From positions 1 to 39,664 of the forward strand of contig DUPW01000040.1 of NCBI GenBank assembly GCA_012838125.1: a stretch of DNA of 39,664 nucleotides. The letters are read 5' to 3'. How positions within the stretch are numbered: the stretch's first letter is position 1; the number at the start of each line of letters is the position of its first letter. Shown one piece after another: positions 16,581 through 25,602 of this stretch. This stretch comes from Papillibacter sp. GTDB lineage: Bacteria > Bacillota > Clostridia > Oscillospirales > Oscillospiraceae. The notes beneath the pieces were generated by a model. It had not been told where the DNA came from, ran no database searches, and saw only the letters and a program-made list of their open reading frames with translations. A program made the translations under genes and the position numbers.

Positions 16581-19025
16581 ATGTATAATTTCAGGCCGGT
16601 TTCCAGCCGTATTGCCCGCATGCGTGATCGCATTCGCAACCGCGTCATTCAGCTGGACTCCGAACGCGCTCTCATCGTTACGGAAGCATACAAGGATATG
16701 ATAAATCTCGTACCCACCATCAGAAGGCCCACGCTCCTCAAAGCCGTCACCTCCAACGTCACCCTGCGCGTTGAAGATGACGACGTCCTTGTGGGGAACA
16801 GGGGCCGGTATTTCTCCAGCCACGTCATGTACCCCGAAATCCGCTCAGGCCGCGGCTTTATGGTGGAGGCCATCTCCAAGGGCGAGTGGACCATGGAGGA
16901 AGACGGTCTCTGGCACAATCCGAAATCGGATTTTTTACGGCTCGCCGCCGCACCGGAGGACGTGGAGGCCATTGAAAGTATTCAGGAATTCTGGAAGGAT
17001 AAAACCTTCGACAACATCGGCGACGGCTGGGCCCCCGAAGGGCTTGACGAGCTGAAGCGCCTGGGTGCCACGAAGCACAACATCTTCATGAAGCACCTCA
17101 TCGGCTGCCGTCCCGGGCACATGATTCCCGGGCATCAGAAAATCATCGATGTGGGCTACGGCGCCATCCGCAAACAGGCGCAAGACTGGCTGGACGAACA
17201 TTTCGGCAATGTCATGGGCGACGATGTGAAGAAATACCTGTTCTACTCCTCCGTGGTCATCGTCTGCGACGCCGCCAGCATCTTCATCCGCCGGTACGGT
17301 GACGCCTGCCTCAAGAAAGCCGAGACAGAAAAAGACCCCGCCCGAAAGGCGGAGCTTCTGCGCATGGCGGACAGCCTCTATTGGATTTCCGAAAATCCAG
17401 CCCGCAACTTCTGGGAAGCCGTTCAGGCCTCCCTGCTCTACGAGCTGCTCTTATACCACGATGGCGCCAACGCCTTCTCCATCGGGCGGTTCGACCAGTT
17501 TACTTACAAATACTTCAAGCAGGATATTGAGTCCGGTGCTTTGACCATGGACGAGGCGCAGGAAATTGTGGACGCCTACTTCCTCAAGCTCAACAACTTC
17601 TACGGCGGCGCAAACCAATACATGGTCACCATGATTGGCGCCATCACCTACCAGCACACCACCATCGGCGGCGTGGATAGGAACGGTAACGACGCCACCA
17701 ATCCCCTCACCTACATGGTGTTAGAGTCAATATGCCGCCTCAAGCTCCACGACCCCACCATCTCCCTGCGCATCCACAAGAATACCCCGAAGGATATCTG
17801 GGATCTGGCCATCGAGACAACAAAAATTGTGGGCGGCCTGCCCCTGTTCCAGAACGACGACGTCATCATCAAAGGTCTCATGCGGGAGAACGGCTTTACG
17901 CTGGAGGACGCCCGGGATTACGCCATCATGGGCTGTCAAGAGATTATGGGACCCGGCACGGAGTACCCCGCCGCCAACGGCAACACGCCTCCTTACGCCA
18001 GTCTCAACTACGGCGTCGTCTTCACCATGGCAATAAACGACGGTAAAAACCCCTTCAACGGCGAGCAGTGCCGCATCCACACCGGATACCTCTACGAGAT
18101 GAACTCCATCGAAGAGGTGCGGGAGTCCATGCGGAAGCTCGTCTATTACCTCATCAAGCTGCAGGTCAGCGTGGATAACTACACGGAATACCTGCACCAG
18201 TTCTACGGGACGGAAAACCTCGTCTCCATCAGCATGGAAGGCTGTATGGAAAAGGGGATGGACGCCACCTGGGGCGGCTGCAAATACAACTCCTACGGCG
18301 GCACGGCCACGGGCCTTGCCACCATTGCCGACTGCCTGACCACCATCAAATATATGTGCTTCGATAAAAAGCTCTGCACCACACGAGAGCTGTATGACGC
18401 CGTTATGGCCAACTGGGAGGGCTATGAGCTTCTGCGCCAGCGGATTATCAACGAAGTGCCCCGTTACGGCAATGGCGACCCCTACGCGGACATGGAGATG
18501 AAATGGATTTGTGACACGTATTACAACGCCTGCAAAGAGTGTTACAGCATGCGCTGCACCAACTACAAGGCGGGTCTCTACGGCGCCGCGGACCACGTTA
18601 CGCAAGGTTATATCACATGGGCCACGCCGGACGGGCGGCGCACGGGCGAACCCATTGCCGACGCCTGCTCACCGGGTCAGGGCCGCGATAAAAACGGGCC
18701 CACAGGCGTCTTCGCCTCCACCGTCTGCTTTGACCACTCGAAATTCATGGACGGCATGGCCGTGAACCTGAAAGTCCACCCCAGCGCCCTTAACGGACAC
18801 GACGGCGTTGAAAAGCTGCGGGACCTGACGCTGACGTATTTCGATCAGGGCGGCATGGAAGTGCAGTACAACGTCGTCTCCTCAGACGTCTTGCGTGAGG
18901 CGCAGAAAAAGCCTGACGATTATAAGGACCTCGTGGTCCGGATTGCGGGATTCAGCGCGTACTTCGTAGAGCTGAGCCTCGACTGCCAGAACGACCTCAT
19001 CAGCCGGCACGACCACAACCTCTAG
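16581..19025 (+). CDS. Glycyl radical enzyme (PFL-like family, probable lyase/dehydratase)
   Basis: 814 residues, the usual length for the family. The catalytic loop is AIMGCQEIMGPGTEY, giving the thiyl Cys452 and Glu454. The radical site is VRIAGFSAYF with Gly790, close to the C-terminus as expected. GCxE is the pattern of eliminating GREs (glycerol, propanediol and choline types, usually GCVE), while formate lyases have adjacent cysteines. Gln in place of Val is unusual. The reaction is probably a radical C-O, C-N or C-C cleavage on an unknown substrate. The start at ATG 16581 is chosen for AAGGGA about 9 nt upstream. An ATG at 16512 lacks an RBS. It needs a radical-SAM activase, and none is present in this window. 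Operon with the UroD-like gene 32 nt downstream. Confidence 0.93.
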   Translation: MYNFRPVSSRIARMRDRIRNRVIQLDSERALIVTEAYKDMINLVPTIRRPTLLKAVTSNVTLRVEDDDVLVGNRGRYFSSHVMYPEIRSGRGFMVEAISKGEWTMEEDGLWHNPKSDFLRLAAAPEDVEAIESIQEFWKDKTFDNIGDGWAPEGLDELKRLGATKHNIFMKHLIGCRPGHMIPGHQKIIDVGYGAIRKQAQDWLDEHFGNVMGDDVKKYLFYSSVVIVCDAASIFIRRYGDACLKKAETEKDPARKAELLRMADSLYWISENPARNFWEAVQASLLYELLLYHDGANAFSIGRFDQFTYKYFKQDIESGALTMDEAQEIVDAYFLKLNNFYGGANQYMVTMIGAITYQHTTIGGVDRNGNDATNPLTYMVLESICRLKLHDPTISLRIHKNTPKDIWDLAIETTKIVGGLPLFQNDDVIIKGLMRENGFTLEDARDYAIMGCQEIMGPGTEYPAANGNTPPYASLNYGVVFTMAINDGKNPFNGEQCRIHTGYLYEMNSIEEVRESMRKLVYYLIKLQVSVDNYTEYLHQFYGTENLVSISMEGCMEKGMDATWGGCKYNSYGGTATGLATIADCLTTIKYMCFDKKLCTTRELYDAVMANWEGYELLRQRIINEVPRYGNGDPYADMEMKWICDTYYNACKECYSMRCTNYKAGLYGAADHVTQGYITWATPDGRRTGEPIADACSPGQGRDKNGPTGVFASTVCFDHSKFMDGMAVNLKVHPSALNGHDGVEKLRDLTLTYFDQGGMEVQYNVVSSDVLREAQKKPDDYKDLVVRIAGFSAYFVELSLDCQNDLISRHDHNL

Positions 19026-19057
19026 GATTAATACATAGATAGATTAAGGAGCTAAAT

Positions 19058-20197
19058 ATGAAATACGAACGGCCAGTTTACGGGGATGTCAATGTTCCAA
19101 TCTACAAGAAAAAACTGCGCAACCGGCGCGAGCTCGATTTGCCAGCCTTTGACTGTCCCGTTACACCGAAGGAAAACTTCATGCTCGCGGCGAGCCGGAA
19201 AACCCCGTATTGGATGCCCAGTTCCCTCTATGACGTCCAGACCCTCATGTCCCAGGAGCTTGTGACGGGTGACGTCCGTGGTATGCAGTGCAGTTTTGAC
19301 GTCACGCGTATGACCCCTGAAAACTACACCTTCAACGACTGGTTCAACACCAACTGGACCTACGTCGCCTCGGCGGGCGGGCCCATGCTGACGCCGGGCT
19401 TCATCCTCTGCGAGGACATCACCCAGTGGGAAAAAGACGTCGTCTTCCCCGATTTGAGCGAATGGGATTTCACAACGGCGCAAAAAGAATTCATGGAAAC
19501 GCGGTACGACCCGTCCCGTGTCATGCACATCGATATCGGCACAGGCGCCACGGAGCGGCTCGTCTCCGTCATGGGCGGGTATACGGAAGCCATGGTGGCC
19601 CTTGCCGTGGAGCCGGAGGCCGTTCGGGATTTCCTCAATCGTTTCGCGGACTTCACCATCGAGTACGTGGACCTCGTCGCAAGCCTTTACCCTGTTAACG
19701 TCATGACGTACCACGACGATTGGGGTACAGAAAAGGATACCTTCTGGAGCGAAAAGATGATGGAGGATATCGTCTTCGAGCCAACGAAGCGTATCGTGCA
19801 CCACATCAAATCTAAAGGTATCCTGTTTGAATTTCATTGTTGCGGTAATGTTAAGCGTTTTCTCCCGTATATGATTGACATCGGCATGGATTTCCTGCAG
19901 CTTCAGCGCCGGGCCAACGACATCCCCGCCATGAAGGAGCAGTACGGGGACAGAATCGGCTTTAACCTCTCGATTGAAGACACCGTTCCCGGCCAGACCT
20001 ATCCGCCGGAGGAGATGGCGGCGAAAATCCGCAATACGGTGAACCTGTACGGTAAAAGCGGCGGGGCATACCTGAACGTCTTCGCCTTCCACCCCGAAAA
20101 CGCGTGGAATATCGTCAGCGAGCTGCACTGCTACAGCCGGGAGTTTTATGACTTAGAGCGCTCCGGAAAAGAGTTGCAGACCCTCTGCAGCGGATAA
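19058..20197 (+). CDS. Uroporphyrinogen decarboxylase/methyltransferase-fold protein
   Basis: 379 residues of the UroD-like TIM-barrel superfamily. The segments TYHDDWGTEKDTFWS and FEFHCCGNVKRFLPYMIDIG match the corrinoid methyltransferase (MtaA/MtbA-like) branch rather than haem biosynthesis. His260-x-Cys262 in the second segment corresponds to the zinc site HxC of those enzymes. A third ligand is not certain. Anaerobes use such proteins to move methyl groups from methylated substrates, but many family members near catabolic genes are uncharacterised. No corrinoid protein gene is nearby. It is translated from AAGGAG 6 nt before the ATG, directly after the GRE, so the two probably act in one pathway. 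Confidence 0.85.
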   Translation: MKYERPVYGDVNVPIYKKKLRNRRELDLPAFDCPVTPKENFMLAASRKTPYWMPSSLYDVQTLMSQELVTGDVRGMQCSFDVTRMTPENYTFNDWFNTNWTYVASAGGPMLTPGFILCEDITQWEKDVVFPDLSEWDFTTAQKEFMETRYDPSRVMHIDIGTGATERLVSVMGGYTEAMVALAVEPEAVRDFLNRFADFTIEYVDLVASLYPVNVMTYHDDWGTEKDTFWSEKMMEDIVFEPTKRIVHHIKSKGILFEFHCCGNVKRFLPYMIDIGMDFLQLQRRANDIPAMKEQYGDRIGFNLSIEDTVPGQTYPPEEMAAKIRNTVNLYGKSGGAYLNVFAFHPENAWNIVSELHCYSREFYDLERSGKELQTLCSG

Positions 20198-20231
20198 GGC
20201 GCTCCTTTTCAGATACTGCGCGGCGGAGCCG

Positions 20232-21917
20232 TCACTTGCTCTCCTGACCGGGTACCGGCGGCTTCGCCGCCTCCGTCTTGCGCGGTTTCGACCCCTTCGT
20301 GTGTTCCCGTATTTCGAGTATAAAGTCGTAATGTGCGTCCTGCGGGTTTGCACCGGGATAATCCACGTCAGTTAACGAGTTTCTGCTCATGATGCGCAGC
20401 GCCAGACAGGACAGGAGTAGATGCAGGCGCTCGTCCGGATCTTCAAACTGGACCTGGGTGATATTTTGAATACACTTTATCCTGTAGGCCAGAGTGCTGC
20501 GGTGGAGGAAGAGCTTGTTTGACGCAGCAAGAAGGCTCCTGTTGTTGAGCAGGTAGATTTCCAGCGTCTCCAGATAATTCGTCCCGTTGGCGATATCGTG
20601 TTCCTGCAGGCGAATGGCGGCGGTGTGACACACGGCGCGAAGGGGAAAACGGGACGTGATGATGTTCACGATATGGGTTTCAAGAATATCGCGGTAGAAC
20701 TTAATGCGCTGCTTTGCAAATATATGTATTTTATGCGGCATGGCCGCCAGCTCATAATGGAGCCGGAGCTGATTTAAGTCGCAGAATTTCATGCCGACAC
20801 TGCAGGACCCGTTGCTCTGTGTCAGCTGTTTCTTCAGAACGGACAGGTATTTTTCAAGTTCGTTGCAGGCGTCGTTGCGCAGCAGAACGAAAATGTAGTC
20901 GTCGTACCAGAAGGTGACGTAATTGGGGTACGCGTCGGCAAAAACGTTTTCGTAGGCGTGCAGAGAATGGCTGAGGTTGCAGCTGTCCGACGGGAGCTTG
21001 ATAAGCAGAATCCGATAGTCGTCGTTCATGCGCCAGCCGATGCGGGACATATTGATTTTCAGTGCCCTGGAATCTGAGACGACGGCGTAGCGGAGGGCCG
21101 TTATCAGGCTGATTCGCAGGTAGTCGTGGGGATTTAAGTAGCTGCTGAAGCGCTCGATAATGCTCTTGTGGATGGTCTCCACGATATAGTCTGCCAGCCA
21201 GAGATGGCGGGCGGAAAGGGCGCCGCTATCGCTTGAAAAAACAAGCGTCGCCACGTGGAGGTCGTCGTGATAAAACGCACTGCTGATATGGGTATTCTCG
21301 CTGCCGACGGTATTTAAGAAGACAGAGCGGGGGCCGGCTTCCGATTTTGACTGGAAGGCCTTATCCCTGTCCCTTTTCTGCGTGTTCATGGGAATCTGGC
21401 AGCGGTTGGCCACGAGGGTCTCCTGCCAGAGGGCGTTGCTGTCCGGCGGGAGGTTCACGTCGCTGTACCCCAGCAGCATATAGTCCGAACCGTAGAGGGA
21501 TGCGTGGCAGTTCATGATGGCTGCGCAGGCATTTAGTATATTCTGAATCGGTTTGTTCATCAGCAGAGCATTGAGTAAGGCGTGCTCTTTTTCGTCGTAC
21601 TTAAAGAAAATGTTTTGCACCTCAAGCATGATGCCCGGTAAAGTGCAGTCTCCGGAGAAAATCAAACCGTTTATCTGATGTTTCTCCAGAAAGGCTAAGG
21701 CGCTGTCTCCACCGCCGATTAAGATAACGTTTTCGGGTATTCGAGGCTCATCGCGAAGCTGGGGCCATTGGGCGAGATACAAAATGTCTTTGGCGTATTG
21801 CTGCCCTGCGACATAAGGACATATACCGATCAAGCCAAGTGCGCCATCCGTGTAACCTGCAACGCGTTCATAAGGCGTTTTCAGGTTCTCCATAATAAGA
21901 CCTAGATTCAGTTTCAT
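20232..21917 (-). CDS. PucR/CdaR-type transcriptional regulator
   Basis: 561 residues. The C-terminal region has the PucR-type helix-turn-helix: a segment like LETLEIYLLNNRSLLAASNK followed by LFLHRSTLAYRIKCIQ, near 475-520. The N-terminal ~200 residues and the middle are poorly conserved and probably sense a ligand, and the central part resembles the degenerate GGDEF-like region of CdaR proteins. These regulators usually control nearby catabolic genes in response to the substrate. It converges on the GRE/UroD operon, with 34 bp between stop codons, and could also control the PhlG-like gene upstream of it. RBS GGGAG about 11 nt upstream of the ATG. A Lys/Pro-rich tail ends the protein. Confidence 0.85.
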   Translation of the reverse strand: MKLNLGLIMENLKTPYERVAGYTDGALGLIGICPYVAGQQYAKDILYLAQWPQLRDEPRIPENVILIGGGDSALAFLEKHQINGLIFSGDCTLPGIMLEVQNIFFKYDEKEHALLNALLMNKPIQNILNACAAIMNCHASLYGSDYMLLGYSDVNLPPDSNALWQETLVANRCQIPMNTQKRDRDKAFQSKSEAGPRSVFLNTVGSENTHISSAFYHDDLHVATLVFSSDSGALSARHLWLADYIVETIHKSIIERFSSYLNPHDYLRISLITALRYAVVSDSRALKINMSRIGWRMNDDYRILLIKLPSDSCNLSHSLHAYENVFADAYPNYVTFWYDDYIFVLLRNDACNELEKYLSVLKKQLTQSNGSCSVGMKFCDLNQLRLHYELAAMPHKIHIFAKQRIKFYRDILETHIVNIITSRFPLRAVCHTAAIRLQEHDIANGTNYLETLEIYLLNNRSLLAASNKLFLHRSTLAYRIKCIQNITQVQFEDPDERLHLLLSCLALRIMSRNSLTDVDYPGANPQDAHYDFILEIREHTKGSKPRKTEAAKPPVPGQESK

Positions 21918-22071
21918 GCTCTCTCACTCCCTTTCATAGCGGCCTGAGCGGGGCTGTAACGACAGGGCAAACGTATGTACAATGTCTCCAGTTTAGAGTG
22001 CTGCCGCCGGGTTCTCCTATGGGGAAGCCGGCCGCCCGGCGCGGGCAAAGCGCCGAAAACACACGGTTAGA

Positions 22072-22109
22072 GCAAGCCCTTCCTTAATGCGGCATGAGGA
22101 AGGGCTTGC
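22072..22109. terminator. Hairpin downstream of the PhlG-like gene
   Basis: A perfect 13-bp stem, GCAAGCCCTTCCT (22072-22084) with AGGAAGGGCTTGC (22097-22109), and a 12-nt loop. It lies 58 nt past the stop of the PhlG-like gene. There is no good T run on either strand, so it may be a terminator or a 3' stability element. Confidence 0.55.
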
Positions 22110-22167
22110 CCATTTTCGGATTAAGCCGTCATGGGGCACGCCCTAAACGGCTGCCGTGAACAGATGG

Positions 22168-22947
22168 TTAAAACGCGTCCTTAAACTCCGCGTAGACCTT
22201 CGGCAGAATCGCCGCAAGGTTTGTAAACTCCTTCACATTGTGCATAAGGAGTTCCTTGGCGCCGTCTACGGGAATCTTGGCCCCGTCGGGGAGGAATTTC
22301 GCCGGCTTTCCGTCCCGAACGCCCCAACCCATCCAGAAGCGGGTGCGCAGTTCCGAGCCTCTCTCCGTGGGGCGGACGAAATGCACCATGATGACGGGGG
22401 CGTGTTCGTTTCCGGAGCAGACGATGGTCCCCTTGAAATCCTTGAGTTTTTCTTTGTCAAAGCCGATGTCGGCGGGGTTTCTGAAATGGATTGTGATGTC
22501 CAGAACAGGCCCGTCCGGCGTCATGGCTTCCTTCACATCGTGGATGGTGTCCCAATAGCGCTCTTTCATGGAAAGGGACGTATCCCGGGCCTTTTCGGGA
22601 TTGCGCGTGATGGCCTCATGGTGCTCATCGTGACACCAGATTTTATACCGCAGAGGCTCTAAGCCGTGCCACGCAAACCACCAGTCGAACATCTCCGGCG
22701 TAACGCCCGGCATATCCACGAGGTTGGCCAGCATGGCTGTGCCGTCCTCAAACTGGGTATACCCGATTTCGCCGTACATATAGCCGTCGTCGAACAGCTT
22801 GTTGAGGTCCGGCGCCCGGTGCGCCTTCGCCGGGTCGAGGAATGTCTCGGCCTGTTTATAGTGCTCGGGGGACGGTTTTGCCATTTCCATCTCAAAATAC
22901 TTATAAAGCGGGCTTTTCTTTTCTTCTGCAGTAATCGGTACCGGCAT
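22168..22947 (-). CDS. DAPG hydrolase (PhlG)/phloretin hydrolase-like protein
   Basis: 259 residues. PhlG-family enzymes hydrolyse the C-C bond between an acyl group and a phloroglucinol ring (2,4-diacetylphloroglucinol; phloretin in gut anaerobes). Family signs are MPGVTPEMFDWWFAWHGLEP with His94, the His-rich YKIWCHDEHHEA, and LLMHNVKE with His236 and Glu240. The spacing between His94 and His236 and the H-x3-E pair fit the zinc site I recall for PhlG. The substrate here is unproven and could be another acylated phenol or beta-diketone. The start at ATG 22947 has AAAGGAT about 8 nt upstream. It is transcribed alone, with a long leader. Confidence 0.82.
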   Translation of the reverse strand: MPVPITAEEKKSPLYKYFEMEMAKPSPEHYKQAETFLDPAKAHRAPDLNKLFDDGYMYGEIGYTQFEDGTAMLANLVDMPGVTPEMFDWWFAWHGLEPLRYKIWCHDEHHEAITRNPEKARDTSLSMKERYWDTIHDVKEAMTPDGPVLDITIHFRNPADIGFDKEKLKDFKGTIVCSGNEHAPVIMVHFVRPTERGSELRTRFWMGWGVRDGKPAKFLPDGAKIPVDGAKELLMHNVKEFTNLAAILPKVYAEFKDAF

Positions 22948-23391
22948 AGAAATCCATCCTTTCTCACATTTAGTCACGCACTTCTGTCGGATATCTATAC
23001 AAGCCCTTCGGCTTAGAATACACGGTTAATGCCTGTTGACGGTATGCTGCGGGCGCAGTCTTTACGCACCTGCCTGCGCTGCGGCTGACCCCGCTCCTTT
23101 ATGAAAAGCGGCGCCCTGCGCCGCTAAAACGCTTCTATCTGTCTGAGGCATAAACTGGCGGCGTCACCTGCTTCTTCCTTTACACTTTTTGACTCTGCAT
23201 CCTATTACTGCATATCATAATAATTATAGAGTGTTTATGCCAGCTTGTATAATTCAATAATTCTATGGGCCAATTAACAAAAACCGCCTTCACATAAATG
23301 GCTTCTTTGTGAACAATTCCAGTTCCATGGGTTCTCAGGCGAAATTAATGAGTACGGCAACGCATCGCTTCGCTTATAAAGCCGTCTTCGG
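22948..23391 (-). promoter_or_regulatory. Long leader/promoter region of the PhlG-like gene
   Basis: No gene is seen here. On the minus strand a TATAAT box lies at 23223-23228, without a good -35. About 100 nt downstream in the transcript a hairpin AGCGGCGC/GCGCCGCT (23107-23114 with 23118-23125) runs into TTTT, which looks like an intrinsic terminator inside the leader. The leader from there to the start is about 155 nt. This arrangement fits attenuation control, but the details are inference. Confidence 0.4.
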
Positions 23392-23428
23392 AAAACCGCT
23401 GTTCCCTCGAAAAGAGAACAGCGGTTTT
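23392..23428 (-). terminator. Terminator of the M20 peptidase operon
   Basis: A 13-bp stem, AAAACCGCTGTTC (23392-23404) with GAACAGCGGTTTT (23416-23428), and an 11-nt loop. T tracts lie on both strands. It is 45 nt past the stop of the peptidase gene. Confidence 0.85.
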
Positions 23429-23472
23429 TTAGATAGGCTTTATCGAATTTTGCTTCAGTACATCCGCTTCCC

Positions 23473-24912
23473 TCAGCACCTTCTCATGAGGCGGATAAAG
23501 AACTCCACGGTGCGGCAAATGACATCCACACGGATATGCTCATCGTTCCCGTGGATACTGCTGCGCTCCTCGGCGGTGAGGTCCGCGGCGGAGAAGCGGT
23601 AGACACGATTGGAGATACGCCCGTAATGGCGGCTGTCAGAGCAGGCCACCATGAGGTAGGGGCTTACGATGCTGCCCGGCCACGTATCCGTCACCGTCTG
23701 GGCGATTGTGTCCCACGCGGGGCAGTCCGTCTCGGAGATGATGCTGGGGTTCGTAGACTCCTTACCCACGGTGAGCTGGACGGAGTCGTCCTTAATCACC
23801 TTTTTAATGTACGCCACGGCGCTGTCGATGGTGTCGTGGGGATTGAGGCGCAGGTTCGCCACAAAGGCGGCAGACGGCGGAATGACGTTGGGCGCCTGAC
23901 TGCCCGATGCCATGGTAAAGGCCACGGTGGTGCGCATCATGGCGTTCATCTCGCCGCCGGACTTCTTCGCCAGCAAACTGAGGATGCCGCCGAAGCACCA
24001 GAGGTTGGCGAAGATTAGGCGGTAGATGAAGGAGGAGTGGCGGCCGAGGGTGTCGAACATCTTCGCCGCGGGGCCGGCAAGGTGCACCTTAAAGGGCCGG
24101 TTTTCAAGCCGCGTGCAGGCTCTGGAAAGGATGCCGATGGGGGTATGGGGCTTCGGCGCCGAGGAATGGCCGCCCGGGGAGACTACACGAAACTCCACGT
24201 TCATCACGCCCTTTTCCGCGGTGCCGATAAGGGCGCAGGGACGGGAGACCCCCGGGAAGACTTTTTCCACCACGGCGCCGCCTTCATCCAGCACGAAGGC
24301 GGGGGTAATGCCCCGCTCCTTAAACCAGTCCACGATGTGGACCGCCCCGAGGCCGTTGACTTCCTCGCCGCCGGAGAAGGCGAAATAGATGTCCTTATTC
24401 GGCTTAAAGCCTTGGGCAATCAGGTGGTTGGCGGCGAACAGAACCCCATTCATAGTGAGCTTCGTGTCCACGCAGCCGCGGCCGTAGAGCACACCGTCTT
24501 CGATGACGGCATCGAAGGGCGGCTTCGTCCAGCCCTCCTCGTTGACGGGGACTACGTCGTAGTGGGACATGAGGATGACGGGTTCATCCTGCTCCTCCCC
24601 CTCCCATTTATAGAGAAGCCCCCTGTCCGGCAGGCGGGTCAGGCTGCACACCCGCGCTACCTCCGGATACAGCGTGGGAAGCAGCGCAATGAACTTTTCA
24701 AATTCGGCGTCGTCCTCTAGCGTGTGGTCGTAGTAGGAGACGGTGCGGCAACGCACCAGCTCCTGCAGGGCGGAGACGGCCCCCTCCCGGTCAAAGGCCA
24801 CCTCCTCCGGCACCTCACTCCTCTCCGCCGGCGGCTTAAAGCGCGCCGCCCGAATGAGGATAACTGCGATAAAGGCCACAATCAGCGCCAGAACGATATA
24901 CAGGGCAATCAT
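23473..24912 (-). CDS. M20 family metallopeptidase, membrane-anchored
   Basis: 479 residues. Residues 2-22 form a single transmembrane anchor. The M20/M28 dinuclear zinc motifs follow: LMSHYDVVPV (His and catalytic Asp), YGRGCVDTK (bridging Asp) and FSGGEEVNG (catalytic Glu plus ligand Glu). The dimerisation domain contains GGHSSAPKPHTPIG, and a C-terminal ligand His lies in CSDSRHYGRISN. The family hydrolyses peptides, N-acyl amino acids or related amides (CPS1-like). It is the third gene of an operon after two polytopic membrane proteins, 15 nt downstream of the second. The likely role is hydrolysis of an imported or periphery-located amide substrate. Confidence 0.92.
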   Translation of the reverse strand: MIALYIVLALIVAFIAVILIRAARFKPPAERSEVPEEVAFDREGAVSALQELVRCRTVSYYDHTLEDDAEFEKFIALLPTLYPEVARVCSLTRLPDRGLLYKWEGEEQDEPVILMSHYDVVPVNEEGWTKPPFDAVIEDGVLYGRGCVDTKLTMNGVLFAANHLIAQGFKPNKDIYFAFSGGEEVNGLGAVHIVDWFKERGITPAFVLDEGGAVVEKVFPGVSRPCALIGTAEKGVMNVEFRVVSPGGHSSAPKPHTPIGILSRACTRLENRPFKVHLAGPAAKMFDTLGRHSSFIYRLIFANLWCFGGILSLLAKKSGGEMNAMMRTTVAFTMASGSQAPNVIPPSAAFVANLRLNPHDTIDSAVAYIKKVIKDDSVQLTVGKESTNPSIISETDCPAWDTIAQTVTDTWPGSIVSPYLMVACSDSRHYGRISNRVYRFSAADLTAEERSSIHGNDEHIRVDVICRTVEFFIRLMRRC

Positions 24913-24927
24913 TTCTCAGCACCTTCC

Positions 24928-25590
24928 TTAATCCAGCATACCTTTTTTGTACATAAAGCGGCTGACGCCCAGCGTAAACAGCACGCTGACGGGCACCATG
25001 ATGCCCACAGTGCCGGCGTTTAAGGCAGGAACAAAGATAAACAGCACCAGCATAAGCACGGCAGGCGCCACGGCAATCTTCCAGTTTTTCGAGACGAATA
25101 CCACGCCCAGTCCGCCAAACAGTGCCGGGATAATATTGGCGAAGGCGGGCTGGAGCACCGGGGCGTTGAGTATCGGCGTCAGCGGGACGATGAGAATCAC
25201 ACCCAGAAGGATAATGAGCGTCGTCACGATGCTGGAGACGGCGATGGCGATGGTGGAGACCACTTCCCCCTCCTCGGAGTTGGCCTTGACCCCCGCCTGT
25301 TCCAGAGCGTTAATCGCACAGGGGAGTTTGAGGTTGGAGATGTTGCCGGTGACGAAGGAGAGATAAGACCCGCCCGCCCCCAGCATAGGTATGTATGTGA
25401 ATGTCTCGATTATGCCCACGGCCCAGTACATCGGCGTCGTAGCGAGAAGGCCCAGAAGCAGCCCCTTCGTGTCGGGAAGGGCCCTGAAGATGATGGCGAC
25501 GGCGATGGGGAACAGGAGAAACAGGGCGCACATGGAGAAGTTCCAGATTTTCCCCCAATGATGGACGCGGTCCATATACGTTGTCTTCAT
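24928..25590 (-). CDS. Polytopic membrane protein, transporter-like partner
   Basis: 220 residues with about six hydrophobic segments. It contains a Gly/Pro-rich loop MLGAGGSYLSFVTGNISNL and a helix break at ILIVPLTPILNAP. I do not recognise a characterised family. Together with the next gene it looks like a two-component membrane transporter that travels with M20 peptidases. AAGGAGG lies 7 nt before the ATG, and the gene starts 12 nt after its neighbour's stop. Confidence 0.8.
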   Translation of the reverse strand: MKTTYMDRVHHWGKIWNFSMCALFLLFPIAVAIIFRALPDTKGLLLGLLATTPMYWAVGIIETFTYIPMLGAGGSYLSFVTGNISNLKLPCAINALEQAGVKANSEEGEVVSTIAIAVSSIVTTLIILLGVILIVPLTPILNAPVLQPAFANIIPALFGGLGVVFVSKNWKIAVAPAVLMLVLFIFVPALNAGTVGIMVPVSVLFTLGVSRFMYKKGMLD

Positions 25591-25602
25591 GCTTTTACCT
25601 CC

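Noticed and set aside
17727..18605. 292-residue open frame antisense to the glycyl radical enzyme
   Set aside because: The plus strand encodes a highly conserved enzyme here. The antisense frame is a codon-bias shadow with no family resemblance.
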